From JBFWNG01 sp050251195 (lineage in GTDB: Bacteria; Bdellovibrionota_B; Oligoflexia; Oligoflexales; Oligoflexaceae), in contig JBFWNG010000003.1 of NCBI GenBank assembly GCA_050251195.1, forward strand, positions 550,442 through 614,441: DNA of 64,000 bases, given 5' to 3'. The notes beneath the pieces are model-generated. The model saw only the letters and a list, made by a program, of their open reading frames with translations, searched no databases and was not told where the DNA came from. Shown piece by piece: positions 33,725 to 42,788 of the stretch (position 1 is its first letter; every line of letters begins with the position of its first letter). Made by a program: the position numbers and the translations under genes.

Positions 33725-34795
33725 ATGCAGAATCGAGCAGCCAAGCGTTATAACATCCTTTTGATCCGCTCTTCGAGCATAGGTGACGTGATTCTTGCTA
33801 CCGCTTGTCTTCAGCACCTCGAAAAAATTAATTTTCCTGCCTCGGTATTCTGGCTTGGGCGGAGTCCAGCTCTGGATTTGATCCAAAGATCTTATCCTGA
33901 GGTCGCCTGCATTCAGATGAAATCGGGCATGATAGAAAATTTTTCGCTTGTGCGCGCATTGCCAAAAATCGATTTGGTCATCGACTTGCAAATCAATTTA
34001 AGATCGATCTTTGTCAGTCTCTGTACCCTGATCTTGATGGGTTCGAGAGTCTTTTGGTGTCGAAAAAGAGGATTTGCGAGGTCGCTATTGGTCGCAAAGG
34101 CTCGACTCCGACCGCGGAAAATACCTAGGCAGAGAGAAGATAATATTCCGCAGTATGAACTTATGTTGTCATGCCTCAAACGTGGTTTGGAATCGCTGAG
34201 TGGTGATGTCGGCGGTCGAGAAGAGGTCTATCCAGTTCTCCTTTCGGATCCTGGTTCGCTGCCTCAAGATCTGAGGCAGCAGCTGATGAAAGGAAAGTGG
34301 ATAGCCGTCGCTCCAGGGGCGGCACATCCTGCGAAACAAGCCCCCGAATATGTGTTTGAAGGCATCCTGAACCAGGTTGTGGAGCAGCACGATTGCGCAG
34401 TAGTTTTTCTGGGGGAGGAAAAAGATAAGTCCATCGCAGACAATATTTCGAAGAACTTGCCAGGCCAGCAAAGGCACTTAAATCTTTGCGGCGACTTGAG
34501 TCTGTGGCAATCGATCAACGTTTTATCATACTGCAGGTCCCTCGTTGGCAACGATACTTCTCTATGTCATGCCGCCCAAGCCCTTAACGTTCCTAGCGCG
34601 GTTCTTTTCGGGCCCACTGTCGAAGAGTTTGGATTCGCTGCATGGGGCCCCACCAGCAGATCTTTTTCGTCGCCGTTGGGCTGCAGACCATGCTCCAAAC
34701 ATGGTAAGATTCCATGTCGCTTTAAAGATTATTTATGTTTCTCGGGGATCGAAAGGCAGTCGATATCCGAGTTTCTTTGCTCGCATTTAGGCTGA
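33725..34795 (+). CDS. Glycosyltransferase family 9 (heptosyltransferase-like)
   Basis: The 356-residue protein is a GT9 enzyme. The N-terminal NILLIRSSSIGDVILATACL matches the acceptor-binding start, and the C-terminal GNDTSLCHAAQALNVPSAVL then FGPT is the family donor-binding block (ADP-heptose in WaaC/WaaF). AVAPGAAHPAKQAPEYVFEG is the third conserved stretch. Heptosyltransferases add heptose to LPS inner core; with gmhA in the window and waaA directly downstream this is the likely role. Which heptosyltransferase (I, II or III) cannot be told. It ends seven bases before waaA, indicating an operon. Confidence 0.87.
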   Translation: MQNRAAKRYNILLIRSSSIGDVILATACLQHLEKINFPASVFWLGRSPALDLIQRSYPEVACIQMKSGMIENFSLVRALPKIDLVIDLQINLRSIFVSLCTLILMGSRVFWCRKRGFARSLLVAKARLRPRKIPRQREDNIPQYELMLSCLKRGLESLSGDVGGREEVYPVLLSDPGSLPQDLRQQLMKGKWIAVAPGAAHPAKQAPEYVFEGILNQVVEQHDCAVVFLGEEKDKSIADNISKNLPGQQRHLNLCGDLSLWQSINVLSYCRSLVGNDTSLCHAAQALNVPSAVLFGPTVEEFGFAAWGPTSRSFSSPLGCRPCSKHGKIPCRFKDYLCFSGIERQSISEFLCSHLG

Positions 34796-34802
34796 TTCTT
34801 CT

Positions 34803-36107
34803 ATGACTTATCGATCTCGCATAGGCCTGACGCTTTACTCCGGCATCCTGCTCGTGGTCTTTATGCTGTTGAAATTGCTTTCTAGCCTGGACAGGCGCAT
34901 CAAGCGATTCGTAAAAGACAGGGAAATCTCAGACGAACGGTTGCGGGAAATAAAGGACGATGCTTCTAGAGCGCGAACTCGCGTGCTGTTTTTTTGTAGC
35001 TCTGCGGGAGAATATGAACAAACCAAACCAGTAATTGATGAGCTTTCGCAAAATCCTCGTTGTTACGTCTTGGTATTATTTTTTTCCGAGTCTGGAATTG
35101 AGTTCGTGAAATCGAAGGGAGAGAAGATAAACTTTTTAAAGTCTCCTGTTGATGCGGTCTGGGAGTGGAATAAGGTATTTGAGGCGGTGCTGCCGGACGT
35201 AACTGTGATCGTCAGGCACGAAATTTGGCCGGCTTTCGTTCATGTGGCGAAACGTTTTAGCAAGCTTGTACTCATCAATTATTCCGTGGGGCGTGTTGGA
35301 ACATGGTGTTTTTTTAGACGAAAGCTCTTGGAGGGTTTTGACGAGATTTGCGCGGTGTCGCCAAAGGATGCCAGTTTCTTGTTAGCGAAACTCGGCTTCC
35401 CTTCCGATAAAGTCGTTGTTACGGGCGACACGAAGTACGATAGAGCACTCTCCAGAGCGGAGCGCGCTCAACGCAATTCTCAACAATTGCCAGCGATACT
35501 CACTCAGTGGCGCCGTGAGCGACGCTTTATTGTGGGTAGTGCATGGCATAGAGACGTCGAGTTGGTTCTCGCTACTTTTAAAAGTGAAATAGGCACCTTA
35601 AGCGATTGGTTGGTCATTCTCGTTCCTCACGACGTGGGTACAAACACAATCCATTGGATTGAAGACGAATGCCGCAAAAACAATCTAAGTTTCGTCACGC
35701 TCAGTGGTTTAGAGAGGTCTGTAGATCATCGCGACGCAGCCGAGCCCGACGTTTTAATCGTTGATAAGATTGGTATATTGGCGGAACTCTATGGGTTGTG
35801 TCACTTGGCAATGGTGGGGGGTGCGTTGCATCATCGCGTTCACAATGTTCTGGAACCCGCGAGCCATGGGTTGCCGGTATGTTTTGGTCCTCTTTTTGAG
35901 ACTAGTTCTGAAGCCAAAGAATTAGTAGAATCAAATTTGGCCGCTGTGATTAGGACGGAAAGGGATCTTTCCTCTTGGTGGATCAGTAAAAGGGAAGCTA
36001 AGTCTAAGAGCAGCGAAATGGTTCGTTACGTTAACGAGCGTTGCGGCGCGGCAAAGAAAATTTGTTCACGCCTGACAAGATTGACCGGCAAAGATGACAA
36101 AGAATAA
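34803..36107 (+). CDS. waaA: 3-deoxy-D-manno-octulosonic acid (Kdo) transferase
   Basis: This 434-residue GT30 enzyme transfers Kdo from CMP-Kdo to lipid A precursor at the inner membrane. The N-terminal hydrophobic segment (about 8-28) is the membrane anchor. VLFFCSSAGEYEQTKPVIDEL has the GE whose Glu is the catalytic base (family form SVGE). GRVGTWCFFRRKLLEGFDEI and VVVTGDTKYDRA are conserved, and MVGGALHHRVHNVLEPASHG is the CMP-Kdo binding block near the C-terminus. It overlaps rng by 14 bases. Mono- versus bifunctional activity is not readable. Confidence 0.92.
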   Translation: MTYRSRIGLTLYSGILLVVFMLLKLLSSLDRRIKRFVKDREISDERLREIKDDASRARTRVLFFCSSAGEYEQTKPVIDELSQNPRCYVLVLFFSESGIEFVKSKGEKINFLKSPVDAVWEWNKVFEAVLPDVTVIVRHEIWPAFVHVAKRFSKLVLINYSVGRVGTWCFFRRKLLEGFDEICAVSPKDASFLLAKLGFPSDKVVVTGDTKYDRALSRAERAQRNSQQLPAILTQWRRERRFIVGSAWHRDVELVLATFKSEIGTLSDWLVILVPHDVGTNTIHWIEDECRKNNLSFVTLSGLERSVDHRDAAEPDVLIVDKIGILAELYGLCHLAMVGGALHHRVHNVLEPASHGLPVCFGPLFETSSEAKELVESNLAAVIRTERDLSSWWISKREAKSKSSEMVRYVNERCGAAKKICSRLTRLTGKDDKE

Positions 36108-37593
36108 GAAGCTTATTATAAATGCCTGCATCCCCGATACGAGAATTGCCTTGGTCGAGGACGGCAGGCTTCTTGAACTTTACATGGAGCGATCGTCTAA
36201 CAAGGCGATTGTTGGCAATATATATAAGGCCACCGTGACGAGAGTGCTACCCGGTATGCAGTGCGCGTTCGTGAATATTGGTTCGGCCAAGTCCGCTTTC
36301 TTGTATGGCGGGGACGTTCTCGATAGAAACAACATTCCCACGTCGCGCAGCGATAGTGAAGACGATATTGAGTTCACCAACCGCAAGCCGATCGAAACCC
36401 TGATCCAGTCGGGCCAGCAGATCACGGTCCAAGTGGCTAAGGAACCCCTGGGCAGTAAGGGTCCGAGGGTAACAATGGTGCTTACGTTGCCGGGTCAGTT
36501 TCTGGTCCTCATGCCGGATATAAACAACATCGCCGTTTCGCGCCGAATTGAAGACGAGGAAGTTCGAAATCGACTGACAAAGGAAGTCGAAGCGATAAAG
36601 CCGTCCAGCATGGGTGTGATCATTCGCACTGCCGCAGCGACCGCATCTCCGCAGCAACTCAAAAAGGATCTCGACTTCCTTGTGAAGATTTGGGAGTCCG
36701 TGGCGGAAAAACAGCATAAATCCTCCGCCCCAACTCAATTGTATCAAGAGCCCAACATCATACTTAAAACAGCCAGGGATCTATATTCCGAAGACGTCGA
36801 CGAATTTATAGTCGATGAAAAGCAAGCGTATGAACAGCTTAATCACTTTCTGAAAGACAGCATCCCTAAGGCCGATTTCAAGCTTACGCTGCATGACAGC
36901 CGCAATCCCATTTTTGACGAGTATGATATTGAGATGGATGTCCTCTTGGCGCTGGCGAAGAAGGTATGGTTGCCTTCGGGCGGATATATCGTCGTCGAAC
37001 AGACAGAGGCGTTGGTGTCGTTTGACGTTAATACCGGAAAGTTCGTCGGTGCCTCCGATGTCCGCGAAACCATTCTAAAAACCAACCTTGAGGCGGCGCA
37101 GGAAATCGCTAATCAGCTGAGGCTGCGCAACATCGGTGGAATTATCATTATTGATTTTATCGATATGGAACACGAGGAAGATCGGCAAAAGGTTAACCAA
37201 AAATTCGAGCAATCTCTAAAGAATGACAAAGCGCGAACCAACGTATTGAGCATCAACGAATTGGGTTTGGTGCAAATGACCAGAAAGCGCATCAGCGATT
37301 CGTTGGAGCGCATTTTGACTGAGAATTGCGCGTACTGTAACGGCACGAGTCGAGTCAACAAGGTCGAAACCGACGCCTACAACCTGACGAGAGAACTCGA
37401 CCGCTATCTTTTACAAACAAATAAAAGAAGCGTTGAGGTTAAAATTAGACAGGATGTGCTTGATTGGATACTTACAGAAGAGCCGCAACTTCTGAGCTAT
37501 TTGAAGGAAAAGTATTCCGTCGAGATTGCCTTTAGACGTTCCCCTCTGGACAAAGAACTTCTTTCAGAACCGAGCTACGAAATTCTTACATAA
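36094..37593 (+). CDS. rng: Ribonuclease G/E family endoribonuclease
   Basis: At 499 residues it is of RNase G length, lacking the long RNase E scaffold tail. The S1 domain lies at about 36-120 with GNIYKATVTRVLPGMQCAFV. The catalytic core contains the metal-binding aspartates in VSFDVNTGKFVG and IIIDFIDMEHEEDR, and the Zn-link CAYCNG appears near 418. It cuts single-stranded A/U-rich RNA, matures the 5' end of 16S rRNA and degrades mRNA. It is translationally coupled to waaA, an unusual partner, and converges with flgD. RNase E/G paralogue identity is inferred from length. Confidence 0.92.
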   Translation: MTKNKKLIINACIPDTRIALVEDGRLLELYMERSSNKAIVGNIYKATVTRVLPGMQCAFVNIGSAKSAFLYGGDVLDRNNIPTSRSDSEDDIEFTNRKPIETLIQSGQQITVQVAKEPLGSKGPRVTMVLTLPGQFLVLMPDINNIAVSRRIEDEEVRNRLTKEVEAIKPSSMGVIIRTAAATASPQQLKKDLDFLVKIWESVAEKQHKSSAPTQLYQEPNIILKTARDLYSEDVDEFIVDEKQAYEQLNHFLKDSIPKADFKLTLHDSRNPIFDEYDIEMDVLLALAKKVWLPSGGYIVVEQTEALVSFDVNTGKFVGASDVRETILKTNLEAAQEIANQLRLRNIGGIIIIDFIDMEHEEDRQKVNQKFEQSLKNDKARTNVLSINELGLVQMTRKRISDSLERILTENCAYCNGTSRVNKVETDAYNLTRELDRYLLQTNKRSVEVKIRQDVLDWILTEEPQLLSYLKEKYSVEIAFRRSPLDKELLSEPSYEILT

Positions 37594-37615
37594 CACTTGG
37601 GTCATCGTCATTTCG

Positions 37616-38776
37616 TTAGAGAGCCCTAGCTGGAGGCATGGGGGTACTTAGAGCCATTTCATTCACCGGCTCTGTAGGCACAGGTGCTTCCACCGTAGGT
37701 GCTTCCCCTGTCGCTCCTTGTCGTGTCGCGTCGCTAGGTGACGTTTCGACATTCTCGGTTTGAGGTGCGGGATTAGGTGTTAAGCCGGCTGCTTCCACCA
37801 AAGACGGAACGTTTTCGGAAGGAGGTGTAGTCGTTGATTCCTTCTCGTCTTTTGCAGGGGTGATTGAAGGTGCTTGCGGAGCAGGCGCCGTCACTTTCGT
37901 TGCTTTGGGTGTGTTCAAGCCGAGGGAAACGACGTCAGTGAATTTGAGGTCGCCTAGATCCGACTTGATGGATTTTCCGTCTTTTAGATCAACTCCCGTC
38001 ACGCGAGTCTGAGTTGTGATTTTTACGGGAACGGCTTCGCCTCCATCGTTCTGGCCCGATACAGTGTAGCTGTACAAGCCGCCATGAAGCGGTTCGCCTT
38101 TTTGATTTACGGGCGTCCATGGTACTGTATTTTGGCCTTTTTTGATCACTCCAACGTCCAACTCTCCCACTACGGCTCCACTTTGGTCGCGAATTTCGAT
38201 CTTTGCTTGATTTGCGTCCGAAGCGGCGTCAAATTCGAGACTTGGCGTCTTGTTGCCTTCGTCTAGTTTGATTTTCCCGCCGTCAATTGTGACTTCCTTG
38301 CCGAGGTAATGAACCAGTTGCTGATCCATGAAAGTGCTTTGATTTTTCACGAGGTCTTCGAGCTTCTTGTTTGCGTTCATCATCTGTTCGACGCTGTTGA
38401 ATTGAGCGAGCTTTGAAGCCATCTCGGCGCCATCATCCGGGTTCATTGGATCTTGGTTCTGAAGCTGGGTTACAAACAACTTGAGGAAGTCGTCTTTGTC
38501 GAGGTTGTTTTTGTTTGTCGGCTTTATCTTAGTGGCGTCCGACAATTGATCCACGAATTCTTCGTTGGTTTTTGCTCCCGAAAAATCCCCGTTTGCTTTC
38601 GCTTCTCGTTCTTTCTTAACGTCGTCGTTGGAATTTTGCAGAAGAGCGCCGAAGTCTACGGGTTTTTCGGAGTTGCTGTCTCTAGCTTTTTCTTCGGTTT
38701 GCACTTTTGCAGCGCTCAAGTCCAAAGTGTTTTGAACTTGGAACGGGCTAATCTGTTGCTGAAGGTCTGCGCGCAT
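37616..38776 (-). CDS. flgD: Flagellar hook assembly protein FlgD with long C-terminal extension
   Basis: The 386-residue protein acts as the hook cap that positions FlgE subunits. The core FlgD N-terminal segment is NLDKDDFLKLFVTQLQNQDP followed by MNPDDGAEMASKLAQFNSVEQ (about 93-138), and the FlgL/Ig-like region is at about 185-260 with VVGELDVGVIKKGQNTVPW. After about residue 290 comes a 95-residue Pro/Thr/Ala-rich tail not seen in standard FlgD proteins (220-250 aa). AGAGGA precedes the ATG. It follows fliK by ten bases. The usual next gene, flgE, is absent here. Confidence 0.9.
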   Translation of the reverse strand: MRADLQQQISPFQVQNTLDLSAAKVQTEEKARDSNSEKPVDFGALLQNSNDDVKKEREAKANGDFSGAKTNEEFVDQLSDATKIKPTNKNNLDKDDFLKLFVTQLQNQDPMNPDDGAEMASKLAQFNSVEQMMNANKKLEDLVKNQSTFMDQQLVHYLGKEVTIDGGKIKLDEGNKTPSLEFDAASDANQAKIEIRDQSGAVVGELDVGVIKKGQNTVPWTPVNQKGEPLHGGLYSYTVSGQNDGGEAVPVKITTQTRVTGVDLKDGKSIKSDLGDLKFTDVVSLGLNTPKATKVTAPAPQAPSITPAKDEKESTTTPPSENVPSLVEAAGLTPNPAPQTENVETSPSDATRQGATGEAPTVEAPVPTEPVNEMALSTPMPPARAL

Positions 38777-38786
38777 AAGGTTTCCT

Positions 38787-40718
38787 CTACGCTAGAACGC
38801 TAATGCTTCCGTTATGAAATCGAGGTGCATACACTTTGGTCGCTGCGACAGGCTTGAAATACCCTGGCCGCGAAAAGGAAGAAGGTTGCTTGCCGGAGTT
38901 TTGTTGCTCATTGCTATTGTTACTGAAATTTTGATTATTGAAAGAATTGAAGGCGTTTCCTGAAAAATGGGAGTTGTGCGGATTGTTTGATAGTCCGACT
39001 TCGGCTTTGTGAAGCGTGATATTCTGGGCGCTTAAGGCTTCACGAAGTTTCGGCATTTCGCTCGTTAACATGTCTCGAACAGAGTCGTTCGCCGCAATTA
39101 TCTTTAGGTCGACCTTATTGTCATTAACTTGAATTGCGAGATCAACCGGGCCGAGCGTATCGGTCTTAAAATCGACACGAATTGTTCCGCCGCCATCGTT
39201 GAGAAGCATGACCGCGTTGTCCACAACCTTCTGAGAAACAATCTGAGAGTGGTCAACCATCGCGGCGGATTGTTTCACTGGAGTGGCGTCCTGCAGCTTG
39301 TTTGGCTGTTCAAAAAGACGATGGGCTGGAACGTCGGTCAAGGAAGCTTCGAACGAAGATCCTTCTCCAGTTTTGTCGTCATTCTCCGTTTTAAAGAAAG
39401 CCATTCGTTCTAGATCTAGGGTCTTTCCTTTGCCAGAAAAATCCTGACCGCCCATCGATTCTTTCATTGCCTGTCCAAGTTCGTTGGACTTTTCGTCAGA
39501 AACGTTTTGAGCCGTCAACTTGAGCCAATCAGGCTGATCGGCGTCTGCATCCTTTTTAGAACTAGTGCTTTGGTCGATCAGGGCGTCTTTGAATCCGTCT
39601 TTTGTCTTGGCGTCTATCGCCGTAAATGGATTTTGATTCGGATGCGCCGCGTAAGCGTTGACCGCCTTGATTCCTTCGTTCTTCGGCTGAGTAGATTGTG
39701 CATTTTGTCGCGGTTGCTCAGTCCCTTGCGGGGCGTGGGAAACCATCCCTTTGAGGCCGGCGCTAGATGACACATCCGTGTCGTCAAAACTGGTTTTCTT
39801 AGATTTTCCGGCAAGCTTTTCGCTCCTCTCAACATAGGGACGCAGCCCGTCAAGAGGCAGGTTGTCTTTGAGCATCTGAAGTTCGGAGGAGACTTGCTGT
39901 GGATCAACGTTGATGGCCTTCAGGATTTCGCTTGGCGTAACCACTGTGTTGAGGTCCACTGCCATGCCGATTTCGTGAGCCGCCGAGGCAGGCACGCCGA
40001 AAGACGCGAGAATATTTCCCAGAGTGGTAGGCTCGTTAAGGAATCCGTCAATGTTGTTGCTCGCAAGGGAACTCTTGATGAATTCGTTATTGAGAATAAG
40101 AGACGGGATGGCCTCGGGAACGAGTCGCTCCAGCTTGCCCGTTAACACCAGAAGTATTGGTGTGCTATCTGTGATCTTTGTATCGGTTAGAGCTGTTTGG
40201 ATATCCTTGCCTTTACGGGGCATTTCAGAGGCATAGCCTTGGGCATTTTCGGCCTTTCCTGAAATCGTCCCTGCGGGAATTATGTCGGAGGGGTTCGGTT
40301 CCGTAGCCCCTAGCTCTTGAATTTCGTCAGATTCCGTTGAATCGGTAGTTTCTTGAGTCGCCGCAGAAGGTACTTCGCCCCCGGCCGAAATTTCACTCGT
40401 CCCGGCAGTTAGGGACTCTCCTTCTCCCGTAAGTTGGGAAGGCGCCTGCGGGGCGTTGCCGAGCATGTTGAATGCGATGAGTTTTGATAGGGAGTTAGCG
40501 TCAAAATTCTTGTTTGGGGCAGCGGCCAAAGCTAATGCCGAGTCTTTCGACGTCTGCGGCTGGAGCAGTAGATTCATGAAATCCGAATCAGGGGCGAGTT
40601 CGCTCGTCGCTGGGGCGAAATTTCCCCCCCCGGCGGGCGATGCTGTATCCAGTCCGACGGCGGCTGGTTGCTCGCCTGCGGCTCCTGGAAACAGAAAATT
40701 TGACAGAATGCTTGTCAT
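38787..40718 (-). CDS. fliK: Flagellar hook-length control protein FliK
   Basis: The protein has 643 residues from ATG 40718, which has AAGG five bases upstream; a GTG six bases earlier is less likely. The first 500 residues are low-complexity, Gln/Ser/Pro/Asp-rich and probably unfolded, typical of the FliK ruler. The C-terminal Flg_hook domain (about 505-590) contains GGGTIRVDFKTDTLGPVDLA and LREALSAQNITLHKAEVGLS. It measures hook length during secretion and switches export specificity through FlhB. The final Asn/Phe/Ser-rich tail is unusual. It is followed at once by flgD, the common order. Confidence 0.88.
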   Translation of the reverse strand: MTSILSNFLFPGAAGEQPAAVGLDTASPAGGGNFAPATSELAPDSDFMNLLLQPQTSKDSALALAAAPNKNFDANSLSKLIAFNMLGNAPQAPSQLTGEGESLTAGTSEISAGGEVPSAATQETTDSTESDEIQELGATEPNPSDIIPAGTISGKAENAQGYASEMPRKGKDIQTALTDTKITDSTPILLVLTGKLERLVPEAIPSLILNNEFIKSSLASNNIDGFLNEPTTLGNILASFGVPASAAHEIGMAVDLNTVVTPSEILKAINVDPQQVSSELQMLKDNLPLDGLRPYVERSEKLAGKSKKTSFDDTDVSSSAGLKGMVSHAPQGTEQPRQNAQSTQPKNEGIKAVNAYAAHPNQNPFTAIDAKTKDGFKDALIDQSTSSKKDADADQPDWLKLTAQNVSDEKSNELGQAMKESMGGQDFSGKGKTLDLERMAFFKTENDDKTGEGSSFEASLTDVPAHRLFEQPNKLQDATPVKQSAAMVDHSQIVSQKVVDNAVMLLNDGGGTIRVDFKTDTLGPVDLAIQVNDNKVDLKIIAANDSVRDMLTSEMPKLREALSAQNITLHKAEVGLSNNPHNSHFSGNAFNSFNNQNFSNNSNEQQNSGKQPSSFSRPGYFKPVAATKVYAPRFHNGSISVLA

Positions 40719-40950
40719 GCTCACCTTAGCTTTTTCGTATTATAAAGCACGTCCTGTGCCATCATGCATTTTCAACAAATTTAGATAGTTACGCTTCAAA
40801 AAAAACCCTCTCTGGGCAACTTTAGGTCTCGCGCTAAGCATATTTTGCCTTGTCATAAGATAGACGAAACCTCATAGAAGAATCCTAGCAGGGAGCAAAC
40901 TAATGTGGGAGGGAAGGAATTGCTTAGTACACATGCCTAAGAAATACTCA

Positions 40951-40979
40951 TTGACAAGACCCCCGCAATTTTGGAATAT
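40951..40979 (+). promoter_or_regulatory. Promoter of the rplU-rpmA-obgE block
   Basis: A consensus -35 box TTGACA (40951-40956) is followed after 17 bases by GAATAT (40974-40979), a weaker -10. It lies 36 bases before the rplU GTG start. The rest of the 296-bp gap from the fliK start to rplU shows no other clear element. Confidence 0.5.
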
Positions 40980-41014
40980 GCTGCCTTTGCTAGTTTAGGC
41001 GCAGGAGAGTATTT

Positions 41015-41323
41015 GTGTACGCGGTAATCGAGGCCCTTGGCCATCAGTATAGAGTGAAAAAAGGTGATGTCGTTACCATCGATCGATGCGAAGGCAAAGA
41101 AGGCGACAAGATCACGTTTGACAAAGTGTTGGCGGTTGGCGGCAACTCCCCGGTTATCGGAGCCCCTGTGGTTAAGGGAGCAAGTGTCACTGCGGTGGTT
41201 AAAGGTCATACTCGCAACGACAAGATCATCGTTTTCAAATACAAAAGAAGAAAAAATTACAAAGTTACTAGGGGTCATAAGCAAAAAATGACCACTGTTG
41301 AAATAACTGATATCAAGGCGTAA
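41015..41323 (+). CDS. rplU: 50S ribosomal protein L21
   Basis: The 102-residue protein is L21, a 23S rRNA-binding protein of the large subunit. The start is GTG. YAVIEALGHQYRVKKGDVVT is the typical N-terminus, and FKYKRRKNYKVTRGHKQKMT near the C-terminus is the diagnostic L21 signature. It is followed after 12 bases by rpmA, the near-universal pairing, and then obgE. Length is standard. Confidence 0.97.
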   Translation: MYAVIEALGHQYRVKKGDVVTIDRCEGKEGDKITFDKVLAVGGNSPVIGAPVVKGASVTAVVKGHTRNDKIIVFKYKRRKNYKVTRGHKQKMTTVEITDIKA

Positions 41324-41335
41324 TAGAGGTTAGTC

Positions 41336-41596
41336 ATGGCTCATAAGAAAGCTGGCGGTAGTACAAAAAACGGCAGAACGTCCAATCCTCAGTACAGAGG
41401 CATTAAGGCATACGGCGGCGAGCATGTTGTGCCAGGCAATATTATCGTAAGACAGGTCGGCAGTAGTTTTCACGCTGGGAAGAATGTAGGCCAAGGCAAA
41501 GACTACACCTTGTTTGCTCTTGCAGAAGGTTACGTCACGTTCTCGCGCAATCGAGATCGCCAATACGTGCATGTAGTTTCTACTGCTCAAGCTTAA
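41336..41596 (+). CDS. rpmA: 50S ribosomal protein L27
   Basis: The 86-residue protein begins MAHKKAGGSTKNGRTSNPQY, the canonical L27 start, whose N-terminal tail reaches the peptidyl transferase centre and contacts the tRNA acceptor ends. GGEHVVPGNIIVRQVGSSFH and the following HAGKNVGQGKDYTLFALAEG complete the match. There is no N-terminal extension of the Prp-cleaved type found in Firmicutes. It is encoded directly after rplU. Confidence 0.98.
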   Translation: MAHKKAGGSTKNGRTSNPQYRGIKAYGGEHVVPGNIIVRQVGSSFHAGKNVGQGKDYTLFALAEGYVTFSRNRDRQYVHVVSTAQA

Positions 41597-41672
41597 ATTC
41601 ATCTCTTTCTAGACACGCCCGGCCGCTCTTTATCTCTTAAAGACAGACATCTCATTTATATTTAGTCGTATT

Positions 41673-42788
41673 ATGAAATTTATTGACTCAGTCAGAATTA
41701 AGATAAAGTCTGGAGACGGCGGACCCGGGGCGGTAAGCTTTAAGTCGGCCTCCAAAGTGCCCAAAATGGGCTGTGACGGCGGCGATGGCGGTCGTGGCGG
41801 CAGCGTCTATCTCGTTGGCGACAAAAATACCGATTCACTTGAAAAACTCAGATTTGGCCAGGTTTATAGTGCGGAGCATGGCGGTAAGGGTGCGAACAAC
41901 CTATCTACCGGCGCGGACGGAAAAGACCTCCTCATTGCTGTTCCGCTTGGAACTATGGTGACAGACGCAGAAACGGACCAGTTTCTCGGCGAAGTTCTCG
42001 ATCACGGAGAACGCTTGTTGCTCGCTCGCGGTGGCAAGAGAGGCTACGGCAACGCGCATTTTGTGCGATCCAACCACCAAGCGCCCGACGAACATTTGCC
42101 CGGTGAACGCGGCATGGAAAAGTCAATTAAGCTCGAACTCAAGGTTATCGCCGACGTTGGCTTGGCCGGATTGCCTAATGCGGGAAAATCTTCCTTACTG
42201 GCATCCTTAAGCGGCGCAAATCCCCGGATAGGCGCATACCCCTTTACAACGCTGACACCCAACCTCGCCGAGGTATACGTGGGCGAATCATGGGAAGCGC
42301 GGTATCGCGTGGCAGACATTCCGGGTTTGGTTGACGGCGCGAGCGAGGGTAAAGGACTCGGCCATCGGTTTTTGCGCCATCTCGAGCGGACCAAAGCTCT
42401 TGCTTACGTTATTGACGCTTATTCAATTGTTGAGGAGTCTTCGGAAGAAGATTGTCCGGAGTCGTGGAAAACTTTTGAGCTTCTTCGCCGGGAAGTGGCG
42501 CAGTTTAGCTCTGAGCTTTTGAACAAACCTTTTGTAGTTGTCCTTAACAAACTTGATTTGAAAGAAGAGGAATCTGTTGATCAAACGGAGTTTTTCAACA
42601 GTAAAGGTGTGGATGCTATTTCGATTTCGTCGATAGACGGAACGAACGCTGGAGACCTCAAGCAAATGCTCCTCGAGAAGATTGAGGAAGCTCAAAGAAG
42701 ATCCTCAATATCAGCCCCAAAACTGGCGACGGTTGTTGAATCGCGGTATGATGGTTATACTTTTTTGGAATCAGATCAGAATTTATGA
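41673..42788 (+). CDS. obgE: Obg-family ribosome-associated GTPase
   Basis: This 371-residue GTPase acts in 50S assembly, stringent response and cell-cycle control. The Gly-rich Obg domain (about 1-155) has FKSASKVPKMGCDGGDGGRG and ADGKDLLIAVPLGTMV. The G domain (about 158-335) contains G1 GLPNAGKSSL, G3 DIPGLVDGASEGKGLG and G4 NKLD. A short C-terminal segment follows rather than the long OCT domain of some relatives. Its last codons overlap the nadD start (ATGA), so the two are translationally coupled. Confidence 0.95.
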   Translation: MKFIDSVRIKIKSGDGGPGAVSFKSASKVPKMGCDGGDGGRGGSVYLVGDKNTDSLEKLRFGQVYSAEHGGKGANNLSTGADGKDLLIAVPLGTMVTDAETDQFLGEVLDHGERLLLARGGKRGYGNAHFVRSNHQAPDEHLPGERGMEKSIKLELKVIADVGLAGLPNAGKSSLLASLSGANPRIGAYPFTTLTPNLAEVYVGESWEARYRVADIPGLVDGASEGKGLGHRFLRHLERTKALAYVIDAYSIVEESSEEDCPESWKTFELLRREVAQFSSELLNKPFVVVLNKLDLKEEESVDQTEFFNSKGVDAISISSIDGTNAGDLKQMLLEKIEEAQRRSSISAPKLATVVESRYDGYTFLESDQNL

